Below, piece after piece: positions 37,890-47,164 of a DNA stretch of 64,000 nt (its first letter is position 1; every line of letters begins with the position of its first letter). A program made the translations under genes and the position numbers. The stretch is from Chloroflexus aggregans DSM 9485 (lineage in GTDB: Bacteria; Chloroflexota; Chloroflexia; Chloroflexales; Chloroflexaceae). The notes beneath the pieces are model-generated. The model saw nothing but the letters and a program-made list of their open reading frames with translations, had not been told where the DNA came from and did not search any database. The stretch spans positions 2,059,353 to 2,123,352 of the forward strand of contig NC_011831.1 of NCBI RefSeq assembly GCF_000021945.1. The letters run 5' to 3'.

Positions 37890-38756
37890 ATGGGAAATAC
37901 CTTTTTAATTACCGGTGGTACCGGTTATCTGGGCAACACGTTGATTCGCCATGCCCGCGCGCGTGGCCTACCGATTGTGGCGACTTTTCATCGCCAAACG
38001 CCACCGCCAAGCACTGACATCACGTGGTATCCTCTCGATCTACGCGACCCGACTGCTGTCCGGCGGTTGATTACCGAGGTGCAACCGGCAGTCATTATTC
38101 ATACTGCCTTTCGCCAATACGAACCCGACCTGATGGCGATTACCGGCGAAGGCGCCGGACATGTGGCAGCAGCCGCGGCAGAGATTGGAGCACGCCTTAT
38201 TCATATGTCAAGTGACGTCATTTTTGACGGTGAGAAGGCAGGCGCCTACACCGAGGCCGATCCGCCCAACCCGATTACCGACTATGGCCGGGCCAAAGCG
38301 CGTGCGGAGGAGTTGGTGCAACACCATCATCCGCACGCCGCGATTGTGCGTACCTCGCTCATCTACGGCTTTGATCCGCTCGACCGCCACAGCGCCTTTG
38401 CACTGGCTGTAGCGCGTGGCGAACGGACGGAGAAACTCTTCTACGACGAGCTACGCTGTCCCGTGTTCGTTGATGATCTGGCAGCGGCGCTGCTCGATCT
38501 GGCGCAGAGTGATTATCGCGGGGTGATCAATCTGGCCGGTGCCGAGACACTCAGCCGCTACGAGTGGGGCCGTTTACTGGCTCAGGCCCACGGGCTTGAC
38601 CCCGACCGTATCGTCGGCGCACTCAGCGCCGAAAGCCCCACCCCGCGCCCGCGCAACTGCGCGCTTGACATCAGCCGTGCGCTTGGGTTGGGCTACCGGC
38701 TGCGCGGTGCGCGCGAGGTGTTGCGCACTATGGGCCGGTTGCCGGCGCTTGATTAA
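37890..38756 (+). CDS. RmlD-like sugar-nucleotide reductase (extended SDR)
   Basis: NAD(P)-dependent reductase of 288 aa resembling dTDP-4-dehydrorhamnose reductase. The nucleotide motif is ITGGTGYLGNTL, the SDR catalytic pair is in YGRAKARAE (Tyr, Lys), and MSSDVIFDGEKAGAYTEADPPNP is the RmlD landmark (SSDxVFDG). No rmlA, B or C genes lie nearby, so deoxysugar synthesis is only a suggestion. ATG 37890 is preferred, with AGAGGGG seven bases upstream; an in-frame start at 37335 would add a 185-residue repetitive N-terminus. Its stop shares the TTAA tetranucleotide with the convergent pseudogene's stop. Confidence 0.88.
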   Translation: MGNTFLITGGTGYLGNTLIRHARARGLPIVATFHRQTPPPSTDITWYPLDLRDPTAVRRLITEVQPAVIIHTAFRQYEPDLMAITGEGAGHVAAAAAEIGARLIHMSSDVIFDGEKAGAYTEADPPNPITDYGRAKARAEELVQHHHPHAAIVRTSLIYGFDPLDRHSAFALAVARGERTEKLFYDELRCPVFVDDLAAALLDLAQSDYRGVINLAGAETLSRYEWGRLLAQAHGLDPDRIVGALSAESPTPRPRNCALDISRALGLGYRLRGAREVLRTMGRLPALD

Positions 38757-40334
38757 GGAAAGACGGCGACTTCCGCCGGCGGCGCAAACGTCTGCACATA
38801 CCGAGTCAGGGCCTGTGCAGCCGTCGATGAGGTATTGACGAACAACACACTGATCTCATCGGCGAAGATCTGTTGCCAGTCGGGGTGAAGGGCGAGCAAA
38901 TTGGCCGGCGGTGAATCGCGCTGGATCAGGATGGCATCCGGCGGAGCGTAACGCAGAATCGCTTCCCAATCGTTCAAGCCGGTATGGAAGTCGAGATATT
39001 GTTCGTAAATGTGATGCGGATAGACCGTTTCACGCCGGCCATCCATCCCCACTTGCACTGCTGGGCCAAGGTGCCAGATCAAAAACTGGCCCCAGCCAAA
39101 ATCATTCGTCAACTTCCCGCGAAAATCGCTCTCGCGCAGCAAAATCATAGCGTTGTACGGTATGTTCATGCCAGCAGCAAAGCGCCACGAAAACCCAAAC
39201 ATGCCGCTGGCTATGACCACAATGGCTAAGACCCACGGCACGGCTTGCAGTTGGCGCGGGATCGCGACGTCGCGTTGCTGCCGAATGATCTGATGCCATA
39301 CCACACCCACGTGCTCGCCGATAAAGATTGCGAATGCCAACCCCATCAACGGCAAATGCCGCACTGCCACTAGCGGCATCACCGCCACCAACATGAACAG
39401 ACCGATCAGTATCGGGCGACGCGGTAAAGTTGAAAAATACACGCTCAGCAGGGCGAGACCGACAATTGCGAGGTAGACGAGACCAAGCGAACTCCGTATT
39501 GCAAGCGGCGTCCGGTCAGCAATTTCAGGCCGGTCGCCGGTAGCCGTCTCCAACAGAAAGCGCAAGAGATCCCAGCCGTAGGGATTGACCAGCGTAGCCA
39601 ACGCGCTCAACGCCACTGGCGGTGCTACCTGAAGCCAACGATGGCGATTGAGCGCAAGATGGGCGATTGTCCATACCCCAAGCACGCCGCAACCGGCTAG
39701 AAAGCCGCCGTGCAGATTCACCTACGTTGCTACGACCAATGGCATCAACCACAAGCCGCGGTAATAGCCATACTCGGCCCGGTCAATGATGATAAGCGTG
39801 ATCGCAAACAAGAGAAAGGTAAAGAGTTGCGGGCGCACCACCGTATTAAATGCAATCGTCGCCTGGGTTGCAGCCCTACGATGCTTTGCGTAATCCTAGT
39901 TGCGGGCGCACCACCGTATTAAATGCAATCGTCGCAGCAACCGCGCAGAGCCAAACGATCACAGTGGGAATGAACGGCAGCTTTTTCACACCGGCCAACC
40001 ACCACAGCACGATTGCCAGCGTCGCCATATAGACGATGAGCCGCAGCAAAATCAGACCGCGTTCACCGCCGGCCAGCCATGCCACCCCCATCGTGACTTC
40101 CATCAACCACTCGTGGTTAATCCACGGATGACCTCGCGTCAGGTAGGAATAGGGGTCAACCTTCGTGATTGATCCGCTCGCGATAGCATCGAGACCAAAG
40201 CGTAAGTGCCCCCACAAATCGAGATCGGTGTAAGACTGCAAACTTATCACAAAAATGATCGACCACACCAACGCCATCAGCGCTTTGTGCCAGTTCGACC
40301 ACGATTGCTGCTGCGGCGGTAAACGTTCGTGCAT
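38753..40334 (-). pseudogene. Polytopic membrane protein, broken by a 73-bp duplication/insertion and a nonsense codon
   Basis: Remnant of a protein of about 500 aa with many hydrophobic helices and a C-terminal soluble domain. The N-terminal part carries TDLDLWGHLRFGLDAI, DPYSYLTRG and HEWL, motifs of a widespread, uncharacterised membrane family that looks like GT-C-type transferases. Two lesions are visible. First, a 38-bp segment (39825-39862) is repeated at 39898-39935 with 35 foreign bases between, adding 73 bp and shifting frame. Second, TAG at 39722-39724 stands where VVAT-x-VNLHGGF suggests Trp. Removing 73 bp restores one frame across the locus. ATG 40334 has GGAG five bases upstream. 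Confidence 0.85.
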
Positions 40335-40416
40335 ACCTACTCCACTGGAACGTGCGATTTCACGCTCATCATTGTACCCGGTGCCTATTACCAAAATGCG
40401 CCGCGGTCGCTACCGG

Positions 40417-41457
40417 TTAGAATTCGGTAATCACCGTCACCCCCGCCCCACGAAAGCTATCGAGATCGACCAGCGCCACCGGCGCTTCGTCCAGCCGGAT
40501 CGTGCGCCCGATCAAGCGTTGCGGCTGGACCTTTCCCGATTGGATCAGATCGAGCATGGCATCATACCGATGGGCTTGCATGCCGTGACTACCCATAATC
40601 ACCAGCTCGCGGGCTACCACAATATCCATCGGCAGCGGTGGCATACGTTGCTCGGCCAACAGCAGACCTACCTGCACGTGACGTCCTCGTTTGCGCAGAC
40701 TCGCGATCGCGTTGGCACAGGTAGTGGGGCTACCCAAAGCATCGATTGCGATATGTACCCCACCACGACTTAACTCTCGAACAACCCCGACAACATCAGC
40801 TTCGGTAGCAGCATTAACCACGGCCACAGCACCAAGATCACGGGCGAGTGCGAGACGTTCGGGATTAATATCGATCCCTATCACCTGCCCACCTAACGCA
40901 TGAGCCAGCATGATCGCCGACAAGCCAACTCCACCGCAGCCATAGACTGCCACCCACTCACCGGCGCTCACCTTCGCCAGATCAACAACTGCACGGAAGG
41001 CAGTAGCAAAACGACAACCGAGACTGGCCGCCGTCACGTAGGTCATATCATCCGGCAGGCGGACCAGATTGAGATCGGCACGGTCGATAGCCACATATTC
41101 GGCGAACGATCCCCAATGGGTAAAGCCCGGCTGAAACTGGTGATCGCACACCTGCTGCTGACCGGCCTGACACTGCGGACAAACACCACAGGCGCAGACA
41201 AACGGTACCGTCACCCGATCACCGATCCGCCAGCGAGTTACCCGCGCACCGACGGCCACTACTTCACCGGCCAATTCATGACCCGGCACATGTGGTAACC
41301 GAATATCGGGATCATGCCCCATCCAGGCGTGCCAATCGCTACGGCAGAGGCCGGTCGCGCGCACGGCCAGCACTACTCCATCAGGGGTTGGCGTAGGATC
41401 AGGCAGGTTGGCAAGCCATGGCATTTGACCAAAGGCTTCGTAGTAAACTGCACGCAT
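40417..41457 (-). CDS. Zinc-dependent alcohol dehydrogenase (MDR family)
   Basis: Medium-chain dehydrogenase of 346 aa. Catalytic zinc ligands are Cys38 (GLCRSDWH), His60-Glu61 (PGHELAGEV) and Cys148 (LGCRFATAF). The structural zinc site is complete: Cys90, Cys93, Cys96 and Cys104 ([12 protein letters not shown]). Rossmann motif [11 protein letters not shown] with an acidic residue in GIDINPERL points to NAD. The substrate alcohol is unknown. It is divergent from the helicase gene; no close partner is seen. Confidence 0.92.
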   Translation of the reverse strand: MRAVYYEAFGQMPWLANLPDPTPTPDGVVLAVRATGLCRSDWHAWMGHDPDIRLPHVPGHELAGEVVAVGARVTRWRIGDRVTVPFVCACGVCPQCQAGQQQVCDHQFQPGFTHWGSFAEYVAIDRADLNLVRLPDDMTYVTAASLGCRFATAFRAVVDLAKVSAGEWVAVYGCGGVGLSAIMLAHALGGQVIGIDINPERLALARDLGAVAVVNAATEADVVGVVRELSRGGVHIAIDALGSPTTCANAIASLRKRGRHVQVGLLLAEQRMPPLPMDIVVARELVIMGSHGMQAHRYDAMLDLIQSGKVQPQRLIGRTIRLDEAPVALVDLDSFRGAGVTVITEF

Positions 41458-41548
41458 AGATATCTTCTTATCAATAAGAGCTACCGGGACGATCCGCCGG
41501 GCCGCCCCGACGACCCTGCGACGCTTAAGTACGGGTCACGCACGTCCC

Positions 41549-41557
41549 TGGTATAAT
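41549..41557 (+). promoter_or_regulatory. Extended -10 promoter of the UvrD-type helicase gene
   Basis: TGGTATAAT places transcription start near 41564, which rules out GTG 41564 as a practical start codon and supports ATG 41591. Confidence 0.55.
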
Positions 41558-41590
41558 AACCGTGTGTCTGAACGGGGATTGCGAACACGT

Positions 41591-43531
41591 ATGGAACACC
41601 TCAACCATCTCAATCCGGCGCAGCGGGCTGCCGTTACTGCACCGATCGGGCCTGTGCTGGTTAAGGCCGGCGCCGGCAGCGGCAAGACGCGCGTGCTGAC
41701 GTTGCGCATTGCCTATTTGATTACCCATTACGGCGTGTCGCCGTCGCAGATATTGGCCGTCACCTTTACCAACAAGGCGGCGCGCGAGATGCGCGAGCGG
41801 TTGCGTGGGTTGCTCGGCTCGCGCATCCGCGGCTTGACGAGCGGCACCTTTCACGCGATCTGCACCCGCATCCTGCGCGAGTCGATTGAAGGCCGCCTGA
41901 AGGGCTATACCGCATCGTTCTCGATCTACGCCGGTGATGAACAGTTGCAATTGGCTGCCGAGGCGTTGGCCGGTGTCTCGGAGACGCCACCGCGAATGAT
42001 CGAAGCAGATGAGGTGCTACGCCTCATTTCACGTGCCAAAAGCCGGATGCTCACCCCTCGTCTGATGGCGCGGTTTGCGACCGATCCGCTCGACCGGTTC
42101 GTCGCCGCGTGCTACCGTCGCTATCAGCGTGCTCTCGAACAGGCCAATGCGCTCGATTTCGATGACCTGATCCTCACCGCCTACCGCCTGCTCAGCGAAG
42201 ACCATGATCTGTTGGCGACCTACCAGCAGCGCTGGCCGCACGTGCTCGTCGATGAGTATCAGGATACCGATCCGAGCCAGCACGCGCTGATCGAGTTACT
42301 CACCCGCCCGACCGCACATCGTCCGCGTTCCCTGTTCGTGGTCGGTGATGCGATGCAGAGCATCTACGGCTTCCGCAACGCCGATCACAACATTATCAAC
42401 CGCTTTACGGTTGACTTCCCCGACGCGCAGGTGATCGAGCTGACGACCAATTACCGTTCACGGCAACCCATTCTCGATGCGGCATATGCGATTATTCGCC
42501 ACAGCCGCAGTGTATCGCCGATGGAGCTACGTGCTGCGGCGACGGTTGCCGCCGAGCGAAGTGTGTTGATCAGCGAGGCAAAGGATAGCCGTGAGGAGGC
42601 AGAGCAGGTAGCACGCTCGATTGCCGAATTGCAACGGCAAGGTCGCCGACTGCGCGAGATGGCCGTCCTTTACCGTACACGCCACATGAGCCGTCCACTC
42701 GAACAGGCTCTACGCCACGCCCGCCTGCCTTACGTCGTGCGGGGCAGCGTCAGTTTCTTTGACCGAGCAGTTGTGCGCGATGCCATAGCCTATCTCCGCT
42801 GTATCGCCAACCCCGCCGATAACCTCAGCCTTACCCGCATTGCCAATGTACCGGCGCGTGGGTTAGGCGGGCAAGCGCTGGCGACCATTGCAGCCTTCGC
42901 TTCCGCCCAATCGATTCCGCTCAGCGAGGCACTCGGTCATGCCCCCGTCATACCTAGGCTAAGCCCACGTGCAGTCGAAGGAGCACGCCGACTGTTTGCC
43001 CTCCTCCAACGGTGGCGGCGATTGGCCACCGGCACCATGCCGCCCGATCATCTGTTAGCCGATGTGCTGGAGCAGAGCGGTTATATGGCCGCTTTAGCCG
43101 AACGGTTCGACGCCGAAGAGCTGGCCGAAGCACGCGCCCATCTGCAAGAATTGCTCCGCGCCGCCGAAGAGCATACCGAGCTGAGTGCATTTTTGCAAGA
43201 AATCGCCCTGATGACCAACGCTGACGATGATGACGATGAACGGGATCGGGTGCAACTGCTGACCATTCACGCCGCCAAAGGATTAGAATGGCCCTTCGTG
43301 TTCGTAGTAGGGTTAGAAGAGGGAACCCTCCCCCACGAACGCAGTCTCGGCGATCCCAGTGCTCTCGAAGAAGAGCGTCGTCTGTGTTATGTTGCGTTCA
43401 CCCGCGCCGCCGAACGGCTCTATCTTTCGTGGACGGCCAGCCGCAACCGCGGCCAGCGCCTCAAACCATCTCGCTTTCTCGAAGAGGTATTGGCCTTTGG
43501 TCGCGAACGAGCACGACAAGCCAAACAGTGA
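41591..43531 (+). CDS. UvrD/PcrA-family 3'-5' DNA helicase
   Basis: Superfamily 1A helicase of 646 aa. Q motif LNPAQRAAV, Walker A AGAGSGKTRVL, motif Ia VTFTNKAAREMRERL, Walker B VDEYQDTDPSQ, motif III GDAMQSIYGFR, motif IV LTTNYRS, motif V LLTIHAAKGLEWPFVFVVG and motif VI EERRLCYVAFTRAAERL are all present. It is shorter than PcrA (about 730 aa) and lacks the C-terminal Tudor-like domain that binds RNA polymerase. Likely roles are repair and removal of roadblocks, not assignable more finely. Confidence 0.94.
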   Translation: MEHLNHLNPAQRAAVTAPIGPVLVKAGAGSGKTRVLTLRIAYLITHYGVSPSQILAVTFTNKAAREMRERLRGLLGSRIRGLTSGTFHAICTRILRESIEGRLKGYTASFSIYAGDEQLQLAAEALAGVSETPPRMIEADEVLRLISRAKSRMLTPRLMARFATDPLDRFVAACYRRYQRALEQANALDFDDLILTAYRLLSEDHDLLATYQQRWPHVLVDEYQDTDPSQHALIELLTRPTAHRPRSLFVVGDAMQSIYGFRNADHNIINRFTVDFPDAQVIELTTNYRSRQPILDAAYAIIRHSRSVSPMELRAAATVAAERSVLISEAKDSREEAEQVARSIAELQRQGRRLREMAVLYRTRHMSRPLEQALRHARLPYVVRGSVSFFDRAVVRDAIAYLRCIANPADNLSLTRIANVPARGLGGQALATIAAFASAQSIPLSEALGHAPVIPRLSPRAVEGARRLFALLQRWRRLATGTMPPDHLLADVLEQSGYMAALAERFDAEELAEARAHLQELLRAAEEHTELSAFLQEIALMTNADDDDDERDRVQLLTIHAAKGLEWPFVFVVGLEEGTLPHERSLGDPSALEEERRLCYVAFTRAAERLYLSWTASRNRGQRLKPSRFLEEVLAFGRERARQAKQ

Positions 43532-43575
43532 GGGCTGTCTTGCATGAGGCTCTTCGCCGGCTGTATCATCGCCGA

Positions 43576-45474
43576 TTACAATAACATGATCGCCGTGATC
43601 GCTACGACGACGAGAAACAGCACAGCTACCACCACAAGCGCGAGCCGTTCTAGATTCAGCAGCGATACGGTGCTGACCAGCTTCTCATTTTCACCTGACC
43701 CGATCACATACAGACGACACTCTTGGTCGTCAAGCATGCCGCTGATCTCGGTCATCATGACACCCCTGATCGTCAACTTCGCCTGTATCGGGCGACCGTG
43801 CTCACCCGCTTTAGCAATCGCCTCCTCGATCAAACGGCTAAGCGGCCCGACACTATGCCAGCGGCTATCGTAGAGATCGATCTCACTTTCATATATCTCA
43901 CGTGCCTGCTGCTTAAGCAATCGCTGTACTTGCTGCGGCAAATCTTCGCTATCATCATCGTTCTCAAGCTCGACAACCCACCGCGACCACGTAAAGAACT
44001 TCTCTTCAACCAGATTGCCATTGCCATCACATGTTTCGCACCGCACCCGTTGATATCCTTTACAACGGTCGCATGGTTGTTCGACCGGGTCAGGTTCTCC
44101 ACGACGCGCTTTCGGTTTGATCACACCTTTCCCCTGGCACTGCGGACACACCACTTGGCCGGAACCTTGACAACCGGTGCAGGTAAAAAAGCGGCGTGAG
44201 CCGGGTAAGATCACCTCACCGCCGGGTTCAGATGTGAAATCGCGGTGAACCGGCAGCGGCGTTGCCCATACATCTAATGCCCGCTCAGCCACCGGACGTT
44301 CATCATTCCGCATCGGACGAGACCGTAATTGCGGTGGCGAACGTTGCTCGTAGAGCACTTTCAGCGTGTAGAAGTAGATGTTATAACTGGCGATTAGCTC
44401 AAACTCGATCAGTTGACCGAGTGATGGGCGACGAAATGGTTTCTGGCGGCTCCAACGGTTGAGCCACTTACGCAGATAGTCACGGCGATGAAAGGTATCC
44501 GCCCGTTTGCGTGCCTCGGTCAGAAAATCGTTAAATTGCTCAGCAAGATTGGCTAACTCAGAACTGAGGGCCAATTCGAGTGGATTCTCAAACCACTCGG
44601 CACAATCCTCCCAACGCGACTCTTCCATATCGATCGTATTCTGATCGAGGAGAGAACGTAGGGCGAGTCGTAACGCATTTGCAGCCGCGCTGGCGGTACT
44701 GAAGCGCAGATTCGGTTGGGGCGAGAGCATGCGTAACAACACCCGTTCGGCGAGCACACAAGCTTGTGGTTTATCGTGCAAGTCAAGATCGACGATCATG
44801 CCGGTGGGTGGTAGCTCACCACTAAGCAAGTGATAAGCGACTGCTCCAAGACTGTAAATATCGAGCGAGGGGTGAGCTTCAGCCTGAGCGAGTTTCAATT
44901 CAGGCGCTGAATATGGTGTGAGATAATCGGCTTCACTTAGCATACTCCAATCGAGTGGAGCATCAGGCACGGCAGCGAGGCTTAGGTTGGTCAGGTACGC
45001 ATTCCCCTCCGGGGTTACCAGAATATTCGCCGGCTGGACATCACGATGAACAACTTGCTGCTCGTGGAGATAATCGAGGACGGCAGCGATTTGGGTGATA
45101 ATGCGTACCGCTAATGTCAGGTCCGGTGGGCCTTCTTGCAATATCTCATTCAGTGAGCGGCCGGCGATGTACGGCGTGACCATATAATCGCCGTAGTGTT
45201 CATCATGACCGGCGTCGATCACCGGTAGTAAGTGGGAATGACTCAAGCTTGCAGCGAGCCGAGCGGCTAATTGAAATCGGCTGTTTGAGATCCAATCGTG
45301 GCGGCGCAATATGAAAACGTAGACCGGGCGGTTGAGGGTCTGATGGGTAGCGCGATAGATCAGGGAAAGCTCGTCTTGCCCAATCTGTTCATGCAAGCGA
45401 TACTCACGAAGTTCAAGCTCCTGATCGGCAGGAGGCCATGGTTCGCCGTGGGCGAAAGAGTGTAGGTTACTCAT
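43576..45474 (-). CDS. Tail-anchored pseudokinase fused to a DnaJ-type zinc-finger domain
   Basis: Protein of 632 aa. Residues about 20-275 have the Hanks-type kinase fold: HRDVQPANILV (143-153), APE (190-192) and the DIYSLG helix are present. Key catalytic parts are missing: the Gly loop is IGQDELSLIY, the beta-3 Lys is replaced (VYVFILRR), and DFG is NLS (163-165). A helical linker follows, then four CxxC pairs (432/435, 443/446, 468/471, 479/482) in CTGCQGSG, CPQCQGKG, CDRCKGYQ and CETCDGNG, the zinc-finger pattern of DnaJ without a J domain. A beta-rich region and one terminal helix (about 611-632) anchor it with everything else in the cytoplasm. Function unknown; probably a scaffold or chaperone adaptor. 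Confidence 0.88.
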   Translation of the reverse strand: MSNLHSFAHGEPWPPADQELELREYRLHEQIGQDELSLIYRATHQTLNRPVYVFILRRHDWISNSRFQLAARLAASLSHSHLLPVIDAGHDEHYGDYMVTPYIAGRSLNEILQEGPPDLTLAVRIITQIAAVLDYLHEQQVVHRDVQPANILVTPEGNAYLTNLSLAAVPDAPLDWSMLSEADYLTPYSAPELKLAQAEAHPSLDIYSLGAVAYHLLSGELPPTGMIVDLDLHDKPQACVLAERVLLRMLSPQPNLRFSTASAAANALRLALRSLLDQNTIDMEESRWEDCAEWFENPLELALSSELANLAEQFNDFLTEARKRADTFHRRDYLRKWLNRWSRQKPFRRPSLGQLIEFELIASYNIYFYTLKVLYEQRSPPQLRSRPMRNDERPVAERALDVWATPLPVHRDFTSEPGGEVILPGSRRFFTCTGCQGSGQVVCPQCQGKGVIKPKARRGEPDPVEQPCDRCKGYQRVRCETCDGNGNLVEEKFFTWSRWVVELENDDDSEDLPQQVQRLLKQQAREIYESEIDLYDSRWHSVGPLSRLIEEAIAKAGEHGRPIQAKLTIRGVMMTEISGMLDDQECRLYVIGSGENEKLVSTVSLLNLERLALVVVAVLFLVVVAITAIMLL

Positions 45475-45810
45475 AGCTGCCTCAGCGTATCGTGTGAATA
45501 GAACGCTTGTTCATAATCTTATTGTAGTTGCCTTGTCAACCGTATGGTTATGTCAACGACTCCACATTTCCGGTGAGTGATTCATCACCACAAGTAGCTA
45601 CTTATCACCATTTTTCTGCACCGCGTCATGGTATACTACGACTGTGCCGGTTGGTGGCGGGCATCCTGTGCGATCGGACACGCGATGACGATCATCCGTG
45701 TCCTCCCTGCCAGTCAGGATCTCTGCCTCCTCTTTCTACCCCGTGCGGCAATCCTCAATGCCGCTTCCTCGCGCTTGCCCCATTGCCCGCCACCCGGTTA
45801 ACGACCCCGC
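45475..45810. other. Intergenic region, 336 bases, with an orphan promoter-like box
   Basis: On the plus strand TGGTATACT at 45629-45637 matches the extended -10 form seen elsewhere, yet no plus-strand gene follows; only antisense of the protease gene lies downstream. A small unannotated RNA is possible. The open frames here have no recognisable protein features. No convincing terminator was found after the protease gene. Confidence 0.4.
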
Positions 45811-47151
45811 TCAAGGGGCCGTAACTGTTTCAACAGGTACCGGCAGTGGTGGCGGCGTCCCATCACGTAACAGTTTGAGCGCCCAGTACAATTGCGCATC
45901 CGCACAACCAGTATCGTTGGGTCGGTCCGGCACACACGGTACCTGATAGATCGGATCGTTCGCGGCCGGTACGACGTGCTCCGGTGTAATCCCAACGCCG
46001 TTAATCGCTTCACCGGACGGCGTCAGCCAACGTGCGATAGTGATGCGCACACTGCTCCCGTCACGCAGGGGATAGATGTTCTGAACCGACCCCTTGCCAA
46101 AGGTCTTCTCACCGAGCAAGACCGTATTCGGACGGACATCACGCAGCGCGCCGGCAACCACCTCAGCGGCACTAGCCGACCCGCCGTTCACCAAGACAAC
46201 CATTGGAATACCGTATAGTCGCCGGTTAGCCGGTGCCGTGATGGTGCGTAACTCTTTGTTGACGCCACTACGCTCTTCTTCATAGAGCGCCACGCCGTCG
46301 TAAAACCGACCGAGCACCTCTTGCGCAGTAGTCAGAAAACCGCCCGAATTATTACGCAGATCGAGCACAATTGCCCGGGGTTGTTGTGGGAGCAACTCGG
46401 CAATCGCCTGGTCGAGCAACTCAGTGGTTGTGGCCTTAAATTCGGTAATCTGAATATAGGCAATGCGGTCGGGTAAGAGCGTGCTATTGACGGTGATGAG
46501 CGGAATGGCCGCGCGCGTGATGGCAACGGTAAAGACACGATCTTCGGCAGGTCGGTGAATGGTTAAGCGAACGACCGTTCCGGCCGGACCACGAATAAGG
46601 CTTACTGCACGAGCGCTTGCTTCTTGGTCGCTCAAGCCGGCTATTAACTCGGCCAGTGGTTGATCATCTACTGCCAGAATGATGTCACCCGCTTGAATAC
46701 CGGCTTGTTCGGCAGGCGAATTCCGGATTGGACGGTCGATGATGATTTGGCCATTTTCAACCCGCAGATAAGCACCAATGCCTTCAAAGCGGCCCTCCAT
46801 CGACTCCCGATTTTGTTGCGCTTCTTCTGGCTCTTGAAAGAAGGTATACGGATCGTTGAGCGTTGCCAGCATACCACGGATCGCACCGTATACCATCTTC
46901 TGCCGATCGATAGCTTGCGGCTGGTAGAAGTTGCCTTCAACCAAATCCCACACGTCCCAGAAGACGGCAAACTGTTGTCGGCGGTCACCGGGGGTGAGCA
47001 ATCGCGTATCGACGTTAGAGACACCGGTGATCAAGACATCGATCGGAGAGACGCCAACAATCCGCCCGGTGATCCAACCACCAAGAAAAGCCACAGCGAT
47101 CACGGCGACCCACCGAACGATGACACCAACAATTGCCCACACCCGTTCCAT
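45811..47151 (-). CDS. S41 family C-terminal processing peptidase (CtpA type)
   Basis: Membrane-anchored serine protease of 446 aa. One N-terminal helix (about 5-27) leads to an extracytoplasmic part with a PDZ domain (IGAYLRVENGQIIIDRPI, AGIQAGDIILAVDDQPL) and the S41 catalytic core: Ser in VLVNGGSASAAEVVAGAL and Lys in GEKTFGKGSVQ, a Ser-Lys dyad. ATG 47151 is chosen because AAAGG lies eight bases upstream, avoiding overlap with rsmE. It is last in the six-gene run from cysE. Possible roles are processing of envelope proteins or, in phototrophs, of photosystem subunits; neither can be fixed here. Confidence 0.92.
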   Translation of the reverse strand: MERVWAIVGVIVRWVAVIAVAFLGGWITGRIVGVSPIDVLITGVSNVDTRLLTPGDRRQQFAVFWDVWDLVEGNFYQPQAIDRQKMVYGAIRGMLATLNDPYTFFQEPEEAQQNRESMEGRFEGIGAYLRVENGQIIIDRPIRNSPAEQAGIQAGDIILAVDDQPLAELIAGLSDQEASARAVSLIRGPAGTVVRLTIHRPAEDRVFTVAITRAAIPLITVNSTLLPDRIAYIQITEFKATTTELLDQAIAELLPQQPRAIVLDLRNNSGGFLTTAQEVLGRFYDGVALYEEERSGVNKELRTITAPANRRLYGIPMVVLVNGGSASAAEVVAGALRDVRPNTVLLGEKTFGKGSVQNIYPLRDGSSVRITIARWLTPSGEAINGVGITPEHVVPAANDPIYQVPCVPDRPNDTGCADAQLYWALKLLRDGTPPPLPVPVETVTAP

Positions 47152-47164
47152 TCCCACACCTTTT

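Noticed and set aside
37143-37908. Long frames on both strands across the 36-bp array
   Set aside because: They arise from the repeat and overlap rnc; only the frame leading into the RmlD-like gene deserves mention.
28624-39724. Reassignment of TAG to tryptophan
   Set aside because: TAG ends normal genes here and one of the two affected genes has an additional frameshift, so mutation is more likely.
45528-45824. A 98-codon open frame on the plus strand
   Set aside because: Overlaps the protease gene end, has no ribosome site or recognisable protein features.
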